In this document: positions 11,677 through 23,300 of the stretch, piece after piece
Position numbering within the stretch: the stretch's first letter is position 1
Layout: each line of letters starts with the position of its first letter
Source: Ramazzottius varieornatus
Lineage: Eukaryota; Tardigrada; Eutardigrada; Parachela; Ramazzottiidae
DNA length: 64,000 bases
Direction of reading: 5' to 3'
Assembly: GCA_001949185.1 (NCBI GenBank)
Contig: BDGG01000008.1
Location: 1,813,576-1,877,575, forward strand
Notes under the pieces: generated by a model
Told to the model about the DNA's origin: nothing
The model's input: only the letters and a program-made list of their open reading frames with translations
Databases searched by the model: none
Made by a program: the position numbers and the translations under genes

Positions 11677-12332
11677 GCTGAAAACAGATGTGCACTTCGG
11701 GACTTGGAAAAGAGAACTCTATTGTGAAGTGGAATAAACTACGTGAAAAAATCATAAGCTTGTCTAATTTCACTGGTGCACTATGTCGATTAAATATTTG
11801 TTGAATGTCATCTGCAGGTAAGTTCGATTCAGTTATTGCGTCATAAGTTTTGGTCTCAGTTCACATGTATGAATCTCCCGCTGGGCTCGCATTTTAATTT
11901 TTCTGTCAGCGGCTTGTGTTATCCAGTGTTACCGCGCATCAAAGGTAGCCAACTCGGCAACCCTCTCTATACTGCTATTTCCGCGTTTCCGGTGTGGTGA
12001 CCGGTGTTTGTTAGCTATAGCTCGGGATATGCGACAAGACTTCCGTTGTGTTCATCTTTAATGCTGGTTATAGTGATGCTATTTTGTCGTGATCGCATTT
12101 CGCCAAGCTTCGTCATACGTCCCTTTCAACCGCAGCAAGGTGTTACAAACCCAAAGGAAACAGATGTAGAAACGGTAAAATCAACCCACAACTTCATCCT
12201 GTTGAACGTTTCTCTCATCGTTCGGCAGCTTCATTCCCCCTATCATTGCTGGCAGCAATAAAATTACCAACCTACGGTCTGTATCTACTGACGTGCGAGC
12301 TCTCAGTCTAATAATCAGTACACCTACGATGA

Positions 12333-12488
12333 GAAATTATGGGACAGGCCTTTTCGCTATGGCGGTACGGAAGCACGTACGCACTCGACCGATTCACACT
12401 AATGTACTTTTCAACACTTTTCTACGGCTGAATTTCCATTTTGCCGTCCTTTCCACCTGTCCCATAATTTTACTGTCCCATAATTACC
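12333..12488. mobile_element. MITE derived from the Tigger element at 25602-27896
   Basis: The left end reads ATTATGGGACAGGCCTTTTCGC and the right end CACCTGTCCCATAATT, in reverse complement. The left half matches the left end of the Tigger element near 25605-25630 and its subterminal block near 26020-26065 (CGGAAGCACGTACG, ACCGATTC). The right half matches the last 60 bp of that element (GAATTTCCATTTTGCCGTCC). It is therefore an internally deleted copy of about 155 bp with no coding capacity. A second TGTCCCATAATTACC follows at the right end. Confidence 0.75.
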
Positions 12489-13491
12489 CATCTTGCGTAT
12501 ACTAGACAACGTAACCAGACTATCCATTTACTGTGATGCCTCGTAGATATAGCGCACCACGATGTGGCCGCGTGTGATCATCAATTTTGTTTCGCAAACA
12601 AGGAAGTTGGCCTACAAACGACAGCAGAACGACAGTTAATTACAAATATAGCTTGGTTGTATGTACTCGCGCTTGATATTTTATGAATACCCGGCCACGG
12701 CGCTGCGGAATTAGGCGTGATAACGCCTGCAAAAGGAGCATGGAGCGATCAACTACAATATGATATTGCTCGTAGAACCGAGAAGCAGCGACTTTGATAT
12801 AATACATCAAAGATAGCCGGATTTTCGTCGCATCTATCAAAAACGTGAATTCTCATTAATATGAGCGGAAACTTTCGTAATAGAGGAATACATGGAAACG
12901 ATACTTGGTCAGTGAGCCCGAAATCCTACTTGAACCAAGACAACCACGATTGTATCTGAGTCCTGTCTGTAGTCGGCTCTGTTTGAATGTTCTAGACCAA
13001 AGAGCTCCAGCGAACTTAGGACTCGTGAGAAAGTCCAACGGGATATTGCGAGAAGCTGCCACTTTTGTAAGGCGGTTGACTGCGTCTGAGCAAACGAAAC
13101 ATGGCATTGACTTCAGCAAGTAGAAATAAGAAAGAGGGAAGCAGTGGTCGCTCTCAGTTTTGTTTGTGGGAGAATAAAGAGCCATGATCCGACTTGAGCA
13201 GCAGCCATGGCGCTGCGCGATAGCCAATGTGACAAACAGTTGGTGCTCGTATGTGCTGCCCGTCATGCAGCCACCGGCTTGCAGTCGGGTCGGTTTATCT
13301 GAGTTAATCCGGTTTCCGCTTCGTAACGGCTCTATGGGTGCAGCGTACGTACACGCCGAGCAGGCCGCTTGAGTCGTGACGTCAGACCCAGCATTGCCGT
13401 TCCCCAGATGTTTGTCACATTTGCGCTACGGCTGTCAATACCTGCACAGGTTTGAATGTTGGTATGACAGCATACCGGTAGAATATCACTA

Positions 13492-13664
13492 GCTGATGGT
13501 TCTGACCACTGGGAAGGCCGAGCAGAAGCAAAGAAGTACAAGTTTTGCGAGTAAGAACGTTTGCTACTCAGATCAAGTTGCGCACTTGTTTTCAGTACAG
13601 AGGTTACGATATCTGAAAGCTCGAACAATCTGATCGTCCATTCAAATCTCGACAGACTTAAAAG
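13492..13664 (+). repeat. Diverged repeat of segment 9694-9900
   Basis: Shares with 9694-9900 the words GGTTCTGACCA, AAGGCCGAGCA, TTTCAGTAC and GATATCTGAAAGCTCGAA, then CTGATCGTCCATT and CTCGACAGACTTAAAA, in the same order and orientation. A reverse-oriented partial match (CGGCCTTCCAGTGGTCAGGACCA) occurs near 39588-39610. It is a dispersed repeat of unknown class. Confidence 0.6.
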
Positions 13665-14020
13665 GGCCAGGCTTCGCTCGGCCTGATCAGTTACAATCGC
13701 GGTCTTTTTGTTTCACCAAAGCCGAAAACACCACGTCTGACGCGGATAGACCTATTCTAATCCGGACGGTCTGATCCAGACGGACAGGAAATCTGATCCA
13801 GACGGAAAGCTGATCCACTCGTCTGTCGTCACCTTTCGTCAAACCATCGACGGAAAGGCGGGTCAGCAACGAGCGGCTGGCAAAGCCTTTCTAACTTAGT
13901 AACAAGATGTGAGCCTACGTCAGAACGCAATAGGATAATTTACTACGACATTTCACATTTCACATTTCACGTAGAACTACATACAACATGGTAAACTAAC
14001 GCCCCATCTGTGATGAAAGA

Positions 14021-16001
14021 CTAAGATCGATAGATGAAAGATGTTCGAAACGGTTTGGGTGCATTGACTATTCTCATCAGTGTGTGCCCGGGGGTTTCAG
14101 CTCCTCCAAGTAATGGTCCTAAGGTGAAGTTCCTCGCTAGCGTAACAAAGAAGAGGAACAGTTCCATCCTTGCCAGCGATTCACCCAAGCACTGACGCTT
14201 TCCTAAAGGATATAACAATGGCTATTTTCCTCCTTTTGCAGAGCTTCGAACGAGATAATTGTGTCACGCTTAAGACCCACCTGAGCCAAATGGCATCAGC
14301 CATTCAACCTTGCTAATAAACTTTCCATCCGCATCAAGAAAACGCTCTGGCTTGAACTTCATGGGTTCCGGAAAGAGCACTGGGTCTTCGTGGACAGAAA
14401 ATATCATCGGGGCAATCTTTGTATCTTTGGGAACGATGAATCCACTCAACTCCACATCTTCTACGGTTTTTCGTCCCGCAACTGGAACCAAGTTCCCCAA
14501 ACGCAGAACTTCCGTTATCGTAGCTTGACAGTATGGTAGTTTTTCTGAAACCGATACTAACATGTACCAGACAAAAGTCACGAAATCCGTTCAACTGAGC
14601 GGCGAATACAATAACGGAAATGCTTGCGTGCCCTTGATCATATGAGACACAGCGTCAATCAATGCCTTCAATATCAATACCAATGTCAATGCCAATGTCT
14701 TCAGCGTCAATAACTTCAATGGTAACCAGTGAACACGGGTACGCAAGCATTTCCGTTATTGTAAAATTGGCACCGCGAACCATGATTCACCTTTGTCTTC
14801 CAGAACAGGAAACTGCCGATCTCCAAGGACGCTGTCGATTTCTTTTTGCACATTGGCTAGAACTTTTGGGTTTTCTATGAGATAAAGAATAGCCCAGCAT
14901 AACGAAGTCGATGTCGTTTCGGTCCCCGCAGCGAAAAGATTATGGATGGACATGATAAGCTGTCGATCTGCATCAGAAAAGAAAGTCACCCTGTATGTAA
15001 CTACTAAACGTAAACTGAGCTGACTTTAGACATGAACCTGTGAATGTAGAGGTAGGATCGTCCCTTTGAGTATATTGCTGTTTCAAGAACGCGTCAATGT
15101 AATCCGACGGGGCGTCAGCACTGGGTCGAAAGACCTTCCTGTGTTCGTCGACGAGGTCTTGCAAGAACCGAGCGATCTCTTCGTTGTTCTTAGTGCACTC
15201 CTTTAGCACCGTACTGAATTTCGTAAACGGGATGTGGCGCAGGAAGGGGTAGAAGTCCACTGGTTGGCCTTTTGCTGTCAGAGTAAGGTTTTTACCAATA
15301 AGTTCGGTCAACCGACGAAGCCGGGCGTCCTGGTGGCTAAACCGCTTGCCATACGCTATGCCGCAAATAACGTTGTTGGCACATGGCGTTATGACTTCAG
15401 TTGGATCGATCGGGTTTTCTTTGAGAGCTGTGAGATCGTCGACAAGCTCTCGAGCTTCGTCCAGTATCATATCTTGCAACCAGCTTTTGCCCATGCCAAA
15501 ATCTCGGAGTGTGCTAAGAGCGAACCTCCGATGTTCTTTCCACAGATATCCTTCAACAAATAGTATGCCCTGTCCCCGAAAGAACTCATCACGCGTGAAA
15601 GATTTTGGTCTTCCGGAGAACGCATCATGACCGAGTGCATGTTTGATAGTCTCGTAATCTTTGATGAATACAAACCGGTTGTCTTTTCCGGCGCCCAACT
15701 GAAGAGTCGCAACGCCATTTTTGCCATACCGGTCGACCAGCTTGGCCATATGACGCAGTCTGTCAAATCCGCTCCCTCGTAGTTGTCCCAAGTTTCCTAT
15801 CAGCGGAAAGCCTACGATCGCAAAATGACTTTGGAATTCAGCTGCGTGCTTTGAAAGGAATTTAGTTGTGGTCATGAATGAATACGTACATGCGGGACCG
15901 GGAGGAAGGTTAGACGGTTCTGCTCTTCGTCGGCGGTAGTATGCCAACAACGAAACAAAAAGTATCAGACCGAAACTCCACCATAAAGGAATTTCGATCA
16001 T
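14021..16001 (-). CDS. Cytochrome P450, CYP2-clan type
   Basis: Five exons on the minus strand: 16001-15890, 15811-15038, 14967-14791, 14544-14281 and 14202-14021, 502 residues, the normal P450 length. It should be an ER-anchored haem monooxygenase. Landmarks in order: an N-terminal membrane anchor with RRRR stop-transfer, proline-rich hinge PPGP, C-helix WKEHR, I-helix AGTETTS, K-helix E-x-x-R (EVLR), PERF, and the haem loop FGSGKRQCLG with the axial Cys near residue 447. All introns are phase 1, and the haem motif is assembled across the last one. Exon 3 uses the acceptor after TTCTTTTCTGATGCAG, which restores STFTDRQL, the usual CYP2 spacing before the I-helix. The PPGP to FPLIGN join is the least certain. 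Substrate cannot be told. It sits inside the glycine-zipper cluster. Confidence 0.93.
14609..14761. repeat. Inverted-repeat element in P450 intron 3
   Basis: Arms at 14609-14633 and 14737-14761 are reverse complements (CAATAACGGAAATGCTTGCG). Between them lies a CAATACCAATGTCAATGCC-like simple repeat. The whole unit lies inside the intron between exons 3 and 4 of the P450 gene. It looks like a small MITE. Confidence 0.6.
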
Positions 16002-16627
16002 TTTTGAGCTGCTTAATGCGGTTCCCGCGTTTCAAAAATTTGTAGGCGCTAAGCAAAATATTTGTAAAGCTTGAAAAAGTCTTAATGGTGACCACTGTTT
16101 GATTATATGAGGCTGCCAACTCCGTTGTGACGGAATCAAGGGACAAGAAGGCTAAGGCTTCGCTGATTTCCTTATCAGAAAATAATGTCTGGTTTACTGA
16201 GGTAGTTGACTGAGATACAGTATTTTCGTAGACCCTTATCACCAAACGTACTGCGACCGTGTATACAAGAACAGGCGATATCCACTGTTACCCTTTGAAC
16301 CCAGAGCGACCCTTGCCGTCTACCAGAGTAGGGTTTGTCACTGCCGGGAATTTACCATATGCAGCCAATGCAAGTTCTTATCGAGAATCTTGGCGGGGAT
16401 GTAATCTGGGTTTTCATCCGTGTCTGGAACGAGTTTTACCAAGGTACTGCACTATCGGTGTGTACGACACTTTTCTTGTTCCTGATTTGGTTCGAAATTT
16501 GTAGTCCATGCGGTTTGAGTAGCTTGTATTTACAGTGCGTCGTTACGATGCTGGTGCTGAAACTGAGGACTATTCAAAGAAACGTATTACGAAGGCAGAA
16601 CAAAAACGAAATGCGTCATCCAGACAC

Positions 16628-17873
16628 CTATTTGGTTCCGGTGGCGACCTGAGCGGCGTGTTGCTGTTCGACAGCGGTGGCGGGCATACCCGAAGCAACC
16701 TTCTGTGCATCGGTTTCCTTGTTGTGTTGATGCAGCAAGTGTCCGCCAAGGGCTCCAACTCCGGCTCCAACAGCAGCACCTAACGGTCCCCCAATAACTG
16801 CTCCTGTGGCAGCTCCGGCCAGAGCCCCAGTCTTGGTACCTGCTCCCGATCTTTTGACACGTCCTTCCTCAGCCTTCTTTTCCTTCTGGTGTTCATGCCC
16901 AACGAGGGCACCAGCCACGCCACCAACAGCGGCTCCGACGGGTCCCGCTGCCAAACCTCCAGCGGCAGCCCCGACGGCAGCACCGGTCTTGGTTCCAGCA
17001 CCCTCCCGTTTGGCTCGCGCAGCGGAAGAGCCGTTGCCGGAGCTGGCGTGTTGCGAGTGGGTGTCGCCAGGGGTAACGTTGACGTTGCCGTGGTCAGTAC
17101 CAGCTGTGGAACCAGCTCCCTCACGCTTGGCTCGGGAAGCAGAGCTGGCATCGGCGACGTTACCGGTGGTATGCTGTTGTTGGGTGTTTGTGTTGTGGCC
17201 GTGAGTGTCAGAATGGCCGGCGTTGGTGTTGGAGTGGCCGGTACCAGTCGTGGAGTCAGCTCCTTCACGCTTGGCTCGGGCATTAGCATTAGCGTTAGCG
17301 GCATGAGTCTCAGCATGGTCGGCTTTGGCGTTAGCGGCAGCAGCCTGCTGTTGAGCTACCCCGGCTTTGGTGTCGGTTTTGGCCATCTCGTGTCCAGCGA
17401 TACCGCCACCAACCGCCCCAACTGCAGCTCCTATAACAAGACAGCCCCAACAGTTACACCTTCGTATGACTTGTATTACGAATGCCCGCTCTACAGTGTA
17501 CAGAAAGACGTGTGCAGTCTTACCTACGGGTCCTGCGACCAATCCTCCGGCTAAGGCTCCAGCGGCGGCGCCACCGACGGTGCCTCTCTCGTGTCGTTCA
17601 AGAGGAGTACACTCTGCAAAGAGAATGAGCTACTAAATCGGACCTATAACTATGCAAAAGCATCTCAAAGGATTGCAGGCGATGCAACGAGTGGAGAATT
17701 ATTGTTGAGAACACGTTTCTAGCGAAACTTAATTCTCCAGAATTTTCAGTGACCACTGTTCACTGAAATCGAGAGACATGGGCATACTGTATGGTATATA
17801 CTTTAAGGGATATAGACTTACGGACGGCGACTGCCACGAGACCAAGAAGAACGCATATCCTTAGGGATGCCAT
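16628..17873 (-). CDS. Multi-module secreted glycine-zipper precursor (cluster member 5)
   Basis: Three exons on the minus strand: 17873-17822, 17613-17524 and 17430-16628, 314 residues. A signal peptide (MASLRICVLLGLVAVAV) ends in phase 1 before GTAAGT. Exon 2 starts with Cys in CTPLE and carries the minimal basic site RHER. Next is a first glycine zipper (residues about 29-60, ending GHE), then a polar Ala/Asn/His/Thr-rich region. RAKR occurs at about 99-102, 147-150 and 186-189 and RVKR at 238-241, each followed by Glu or Ser and then Gly-Ala. The last two are followed by further zippers (GAAVGAAAGGLAAGPVGAAVG and GALAGAATGAVIGG). The regular R-x-K-R spacing suggests a polyprotein cut into at least five pieces. 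The opposite strand also shows long open frames, which are compositional shadows. Function unknown. Confidence 0.78.
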
Positions 17874-18755
17874 GGTCGAGTTGGGTAAGATTCACAGCAG
17901 AAAATAAATGAAGAGAAAGCAGAATTCGGGAGGAAAACTTTTTTGGTGCAAGACCCGAAAACAAGCGCCGACTTTTTGTAGCAAACCAAGGAATTTACCG
18001 TCAAGGTCTAAGACTCATACTTATGGGAAAAATGATTGAAGGTACGATACGCCTCGAATCGTCGCGATAACAGGCTGTATCAGACAAAGAATCGGACCTT
18101 CAGAACTGATAGCCGGGACAGCCCAGGAAAGCTCTGCTCTGAGGCGTAAAGATTTCTATCTCTTGGTCATTCCATGTGGAGAAGTGCATCGCGCAGCCGT
18201 ATACTTGCAATGTTTCCTCACTTGGGAACAAAGAAGACTTCAGGCTCAGGTCAAACAAAGAAGCTGTCTAACAAAGTAGTCTGACCACTGTCCGAGTGAG
18301 TGTACAGTGTTCACATCAAGCTTCGTTTCATATCACTGTCAACGAAAGTCGGGACATCAACGATCTTCCGTTTGGCCTGTGTCATCGTTCGATGGGGGAT
18401 TTTTCCCGTCGGTTCCCGCGAACTCAACCAACTTCCCTTGTTTACTACAGCCGATGACACACGCTGTTTGTTTGCACTTTCACCTCTTACTCATGAAAAT
18501 TCATACAATGTCCAACAGTGATCGCCGGAAAACTAGTGAGGAAAACACAGCACAATCACAGAACAGAAACAAAAAAATACAGTACTGCAGCAGCAATGTC
18601 AGTAAAACCAAACACCAAAAGCGATCGCGCGAAAGAAGCATCGGCTTCTCCGTCACATCAGCAAGCCGAACTGAAAGAAAAAACTGCATGAAACGGGAAT
18701 CACATGAATGTACAGTAAAACGCGTTAAAAGAATTAAACAGTCAATTAGAAAAAT
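17874..18755. other. Intergenic, no supported gene
   Basis: Spacer between cluster member 5 and the pyroglutamyl-peptidase stop. A + strand open frame at 18307-18759 encodes about 150 residues with a Lys/Arg-rich end, but it has no domain and overlaps the peptidase 3' region, so it is not called. Confidence 0.5.
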
Positions 18756-19880
18756 TTAAAAGCGAACTAGATCCAGGTCAGTTTGATCGACAGCTTCGTC
18801 AATGCTCTGGAACACACTCCCCCCTATTTCCGTCATCAGCTTCTCGCTTTGCATCCTTTCCTCCGCCGTCTCGGGAAGGACCACTTTCAGGATCACCGTC
18901 TTGATGGCCATCGCGATGTCATGGGCGCTGAAGGGCTTGTACAGCGGGGGAACGTGGATGAAGAGCGTAGCATTGGGGTTGATTCGGAGGCTGGTGTAGT
19001 AGATGAACTCACAGAGGTACCGGCCGGCGTCTGTGGACAGCTGGCACACCGGAACGTTGCAGTAGTTTGTGTAGGACCTTGCGGAGTTGGTTGTCCACGT
19101 GTGACACTTGTCCACGCAAACATTCGTGGACAGGCAGCGTTCTTCCTCGTCCGAACAGTACCGTCCACCTTCTGGAATCTGACATTCCACATCTGAAACA
19201 CAGGAATCTGTCGACACATACAAAGACTGCAAAGCTGTGAATCTGCCACAAAGGCAACGGCCGAGATTTGCCTATCTGTGACGCAGCACGCAGTAGGCTC
19301 AAGGCCTACACATGAAATTCTCCTAGTAGGAATTTGTAGCGGTGACATGACATGATATGCCACGACATACCAGCCTTACCTGGTCTATGATATCCGTGAC
19401 TGTGCGCGTGGCGTTCAATCTGAATGGCACTCTTCCATGCCAGCAAGGAAGAAACACCACAATGGATGACCAGATCGGGATCGTACTTCTTCCAGAGTTC
19501 AGGAACGATCGTGGTGACAGCCGAGTAGGCTACAGGAATTTCATGGATGATGAGATCGACTTGCTCCGTCAAGTCGTTGATGGTCTTCAGCTGCTGCACT
19601 GCTTCCCAGCTGGCATTGATCGAATGCTCTCCTAAATCCACGTTCAAAAAGCTAAAGGATTCCAAGGAGGTACGGAAAAAAAGGGCGACTTACCGAATGG
19701 TCCAAATCCAGTGACAAGAACACAGGGTTTAGCGGAACGACTGGTCTGACGCTCGATGCCATTTTCTGCCCGGATATCTCCCATCCTTGCTTCACTTCCG
19801 TCGTCCACCGACCACACTGTTGGTTCCGGAAAGAAGCTGCTCGATGCACAACTGACAAAAGTTGATGCTCGAAGTAACAT
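18756..19880 (-). CDS. PGPEP1: Pyroglutamyl-peptidase I (C15 cysteine peptidase)
   Basis: Three exons on the minus strand: 19880-19694, 19631-19380 and 19192-18756, both introns phase 1, 291 residues. The enzyme removes N-terminal pyroglutamate from peptides in the cytosol. Family motifs are intact: VLVTGFGPFG joined across intron 1 to HSINASWEAV, CGVSS, the catalytic Glu in QIERHAHSHGY (about residue 135), the catalytic Cys in DAGRYLCEF (about 207) and the catalytic His in LFIHVPP (about 226). About 50 residues precede the usual family start, so the protein is longer than the roughly 210-residue vertebrate enzyme. The segment before the catalytic Cys is Cys-rich (eight Cys from about 150 to 207). 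A downstream Met exists in the N-terminal extension, so the start is less certain than the core. Confidence 0.92.
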
Positions 19881-20379
19881 AAAATACGCAGCTGGTAGTG
19901 CTGGTTAGTGATGAGACCGATTCCACGTGCAATAACCCAGCTCAGGGCAATAAAAACGTAAACATATTGCTACTCAGATAAGCAAAATTGAAAATTCGAT
20001 GCTCATCAATACTGCGCTGCAGTAAATTATCCCCATCGGAACTGAGTGCAATGCTACGCATTGCTGAGGTGGAAAAATACGCATTTGATGAACCATGCGG
20101 CCACACCAATCTAGTACCCCCAATCAACCGGTTTCTCGTGCGATGCATTGGTCGACCTCGAACACCTTTGTCGGCTTGAAGTACGAGTACCCTAAGGGAG
20201 ATAACGTATCTTCATTTCCGGGGACCTTTTCAGTTTCGATGTTGAGGGTAATGTGGAAACATGAACAATGGGTGAGAACGAACAGCTTGCAAACTGACAC
20301 GTGCAATTAAATTAAGAGGTCGATGTATTTCCATCAAAACGCCGACATAAGAGATCGATTTCCAACTTCGAGGTAGCGG

Positions 20380-23300
20380 TTATAGTGTTCGAAGAAGCGA
20401 TGAAATGGTAAATGAAACCGAGAATATCATACAGGAGTTTACTAGGATCATGTTCCTTCCAGCTCCACTGATTGTGACACGAAGAACCTCCACTGGTTCC
20501 GCAGCTATCGTCACATCGTTCTGCATGCCATAGATATCGGTAGCGTCGGCGATGACATCAGACTGAGGCTCGACGGGTTCCACTGGGCGGTTGATCGATA
20601 CTGTGGTGGTTCTCATGTCCGCTGTGGTCTTGGTCGATGCCGAACTGGCTTCCACCCGTCTTCGGTAGCACTGTTGAGACTTCCGGGCTGGACCGATGCA
20701 GGCGGAGTAGGCCATGACGTATGCGAGTGCGTTTTGTTCCATGACGCCGTTCACCAAATGAGCCATGGGTCCTTGCGAGTAAGCGAGAACGTCTTCGCCG
20801 TCATGGGCAGCTGATGAAGCTGGGACTGTGCTTTGTTGCCTGTAGTGCTTCTCCTCTGTAAAGCAAGATTGTTGCACAATGCACAGGATTTCTAGAAAAT
20901 AACGGATGTTTGATTTGCGCCGTACTTATGGGCTTCTCGGTTATATTTTCTCGGCCTTCCGAAGACTGTACAAAACCAGGCCCAACAGCGTACATGAGCG
21001 TTGTGTACGGTTTGGCGTCGACATCAGACCGAGTTCCCGCTAGGTCTGCAAAGTCCGGGAAATATTTGTCAGCAGAAAGATTCTGTCTTTATGGTTCGTT
21101 ATGTGGACCAGCCTTACCTAAAATGGGGTGCCCGCGATTTGAGTAACCTAAAGAGAAAAAAACTTTCATTTGTAGTATAGGGAGCTTTGAGAGGCAGCCA
21201 GGCTTGCGATCTTCCTGCGGGATGCAATGGCTTACCGGAAATGGCAAGCGAGTGAGCGTGATCAGCCGTGACTAGAGATCAGAAAGTTCATGGGTAGTTG
21301 TGACAATCTCGAGAAAACACCTCACGACTAGGTCACCGTGGGTTGTAATATGGTACTGACCGATAACCAGAGTGTCCTCCAAGTTGATCATTTTCATGGC
21401 CGTCGAGACCGCGCTCGAAAATGCTATGGTGTCCTCCAGGGCGTAGCGTGCATGGTTCTCATGATGGGCGTGGTCGATCCTGCCGCCTTCCACCATCAGG
21501 AAGTATCCCTTCTTGTTCTTCTGGAGGATCTTCAGCGCGGTATGCACCATGCGGGAAATGGAAGGCTGACCATCAGGGCCAGTGTCGCGATCCGAATCGT
21601 ATTTCATGTGGCTATGGTCGAATAGCCCTAGACAGTGAAGTTTTAATGTTCCTCAGAAAACGGACATTCCGCTTAACACTTAAAAGGCCACGCAATTCCA
21701 AGCTCTGGGAGTACAAGGGGAGGGGGAGGGGTAGATCACCTTCCAGACGAAATCTGGCCAAAAACGGAAAACTTTCTGGAAATTTCCAGAACGCTTCCAA
21801 CTAGTACCCGTCTCCTTTGATTAGTAGGAAAAAAGTTTCTGAAAGCAAAGGTGGAAATCCGAGGCGAAAAGGTTCAACAAGAACCATTCTGCAGGGTAAT
21901 TAGGGTGCGCCAGGCAACCGGGGTACCCCCTTGGTCTTTTAAGTGTTAATTGCCACCATTAATCCATTTAAACGTGGGCGTACTGGTACCCGGCAGAAAG
22001 CTCATAGCCTGTTCTTACCAAGAAGGTAATCGGTTTCTTCAATGTCAATGTCGTTGAATTCGTCATTTTTATGGACGTAGTTGTAGGCGAAATTTCTTTT
22101 AAATTTGTCAGCGACCCAGTCCTCGACCAAGTTCCGTCCATCCGAACGCCGCCCTGTTCGATTGGCGTACTGAATGTCGGTCAGGTCCTTTGGGAAAAAG
22201 TGACGGCGCCCTCCTCCTAGGATCACCTAGAACAGAAATGCGTAACGTTTTGCGAAAATCAGCCTACTTGAGTTTGGGTTTATCCGTTACCTTGAGATCT
22301 CGACCAGGAAGTTCCTCAACCAGCTGCTTGGCAATGTCTTTACAAGCGCCATGGCCTTCAGGGATAGCGCTATCGTCTTCCCAATCTCGGTCAGCTGCAT
22401 GAGCGTAGAAGGCCGCCGGTGTCGCGTGCGTGATCCTCGTGGTCGTTACAATCCCCGTGGACTTCTCCGCTTCCTGCGCCCATCGCAGAATATTGGACAG
22501 CTTTGAGCTGTTCGTCACTGTCGAACAGTTAGCCAGCAGCACCGAGTCATCCAGGCCCAGTACTCGTGATTTAGTTTTCACACCGGAAGCCATTGCCGTG
22601 GCGGTACATGCCGAATCAGGAATTTGCTTATTCGTACAGTAGGTCTGTCAAAGTAAAATTTGAATAATATTCGGGTCGTATTCCGAGATTGCATCTTTGA
22701 TTCGGACTAACGTACGTAGGTTTGGAATGGTCTCTTAAGTTATAAAGTGGGCTTCTCAACAAGTGTAACCTTGTACGAGTGGGTACTCGGACACTCACCT
22801 TGATCAATGCAGTGTGATCCAGCCTTTCGTATGCCAGATGGTTTTCCTCACCCTTACCGCCGTGTAACTGACCGTCAAGAATGCGCGCTGCCGTCGTGGT
22901 CGCCATGCTGAGTCCGTCACCGATAAACAGGATGATGTTCTTGGCTATCCGAGTGTTGATCTTTTCTTGAAGGTGGTCCTGTATCAGGGTTTCTGCTTGC
23001 TTCTTCCAGAAGTCGGCTTCTATGCAATAGGAAAAAGCGTCTGGTTAAGGCTTCGCCCCCTGTATGTCAGAGAATCGAAGGTGTAAATTTATAGTAGGAG
23101 AAATAACCGGTAGACAAGACCTCCTGAAACGTCCGAACGCTCTTGGAAAGTTGAAACTTAAATAAACGAAATGTCACGCCCCGTACAATCCACATTGCGC
23201 GTTCCACAAACCAATAGACTTCTAAAATCAATATGCTCAAAAGTAGCGAGCTTCTGGATAATCTTTCTGGGACGAGAGCTCGAACAAGGTTTCCATGAAT

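Larger units (their letters stand above)
11677..14020. other. Intergenic with MITE and duplicated segment
   Basis: No gene recognised. It contains the small Tigger-derived MITE at 12333-12488 and the second copy (13492-13664) of the segment also found at 9694-9900. The stretch 13690-13860 has repeated GATCCAGACGG words. Downstream of the P450 stop, 13950-13975 holds a short TTT CACA tandem. Confidence 0.5.

Noticed and set aside
16806-17554. Long + strand open frames (132 and 221 residues) opposite cluster member 5
   Set aside because: They mirror a Gly/Ala/Thr-rich coding strand, have no splice or domain support, and are the expected antisense shadow of a compositionally biased exon.
4777-17873. 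Resemblance of the signal-peptide end plus Cys to a bacterial lipobox, and hence bacterial glycine-zipper lipoprotein transfer
   Set aside because: The residue three before Cys is not Leu/Val/Ile in most members, the genes have spliceosomal introns exactly at this point, and no bacterial sequence context is present. Zipper composition alone is too biased to argue transfer.
18307-18759. 150-residue + strand frame with basic C-terminus
   Set aside because: No domain, no signal peptide, reading-frame bias not coding-like, and it overlaps the 3' end of the peptidase gene on the other strand.
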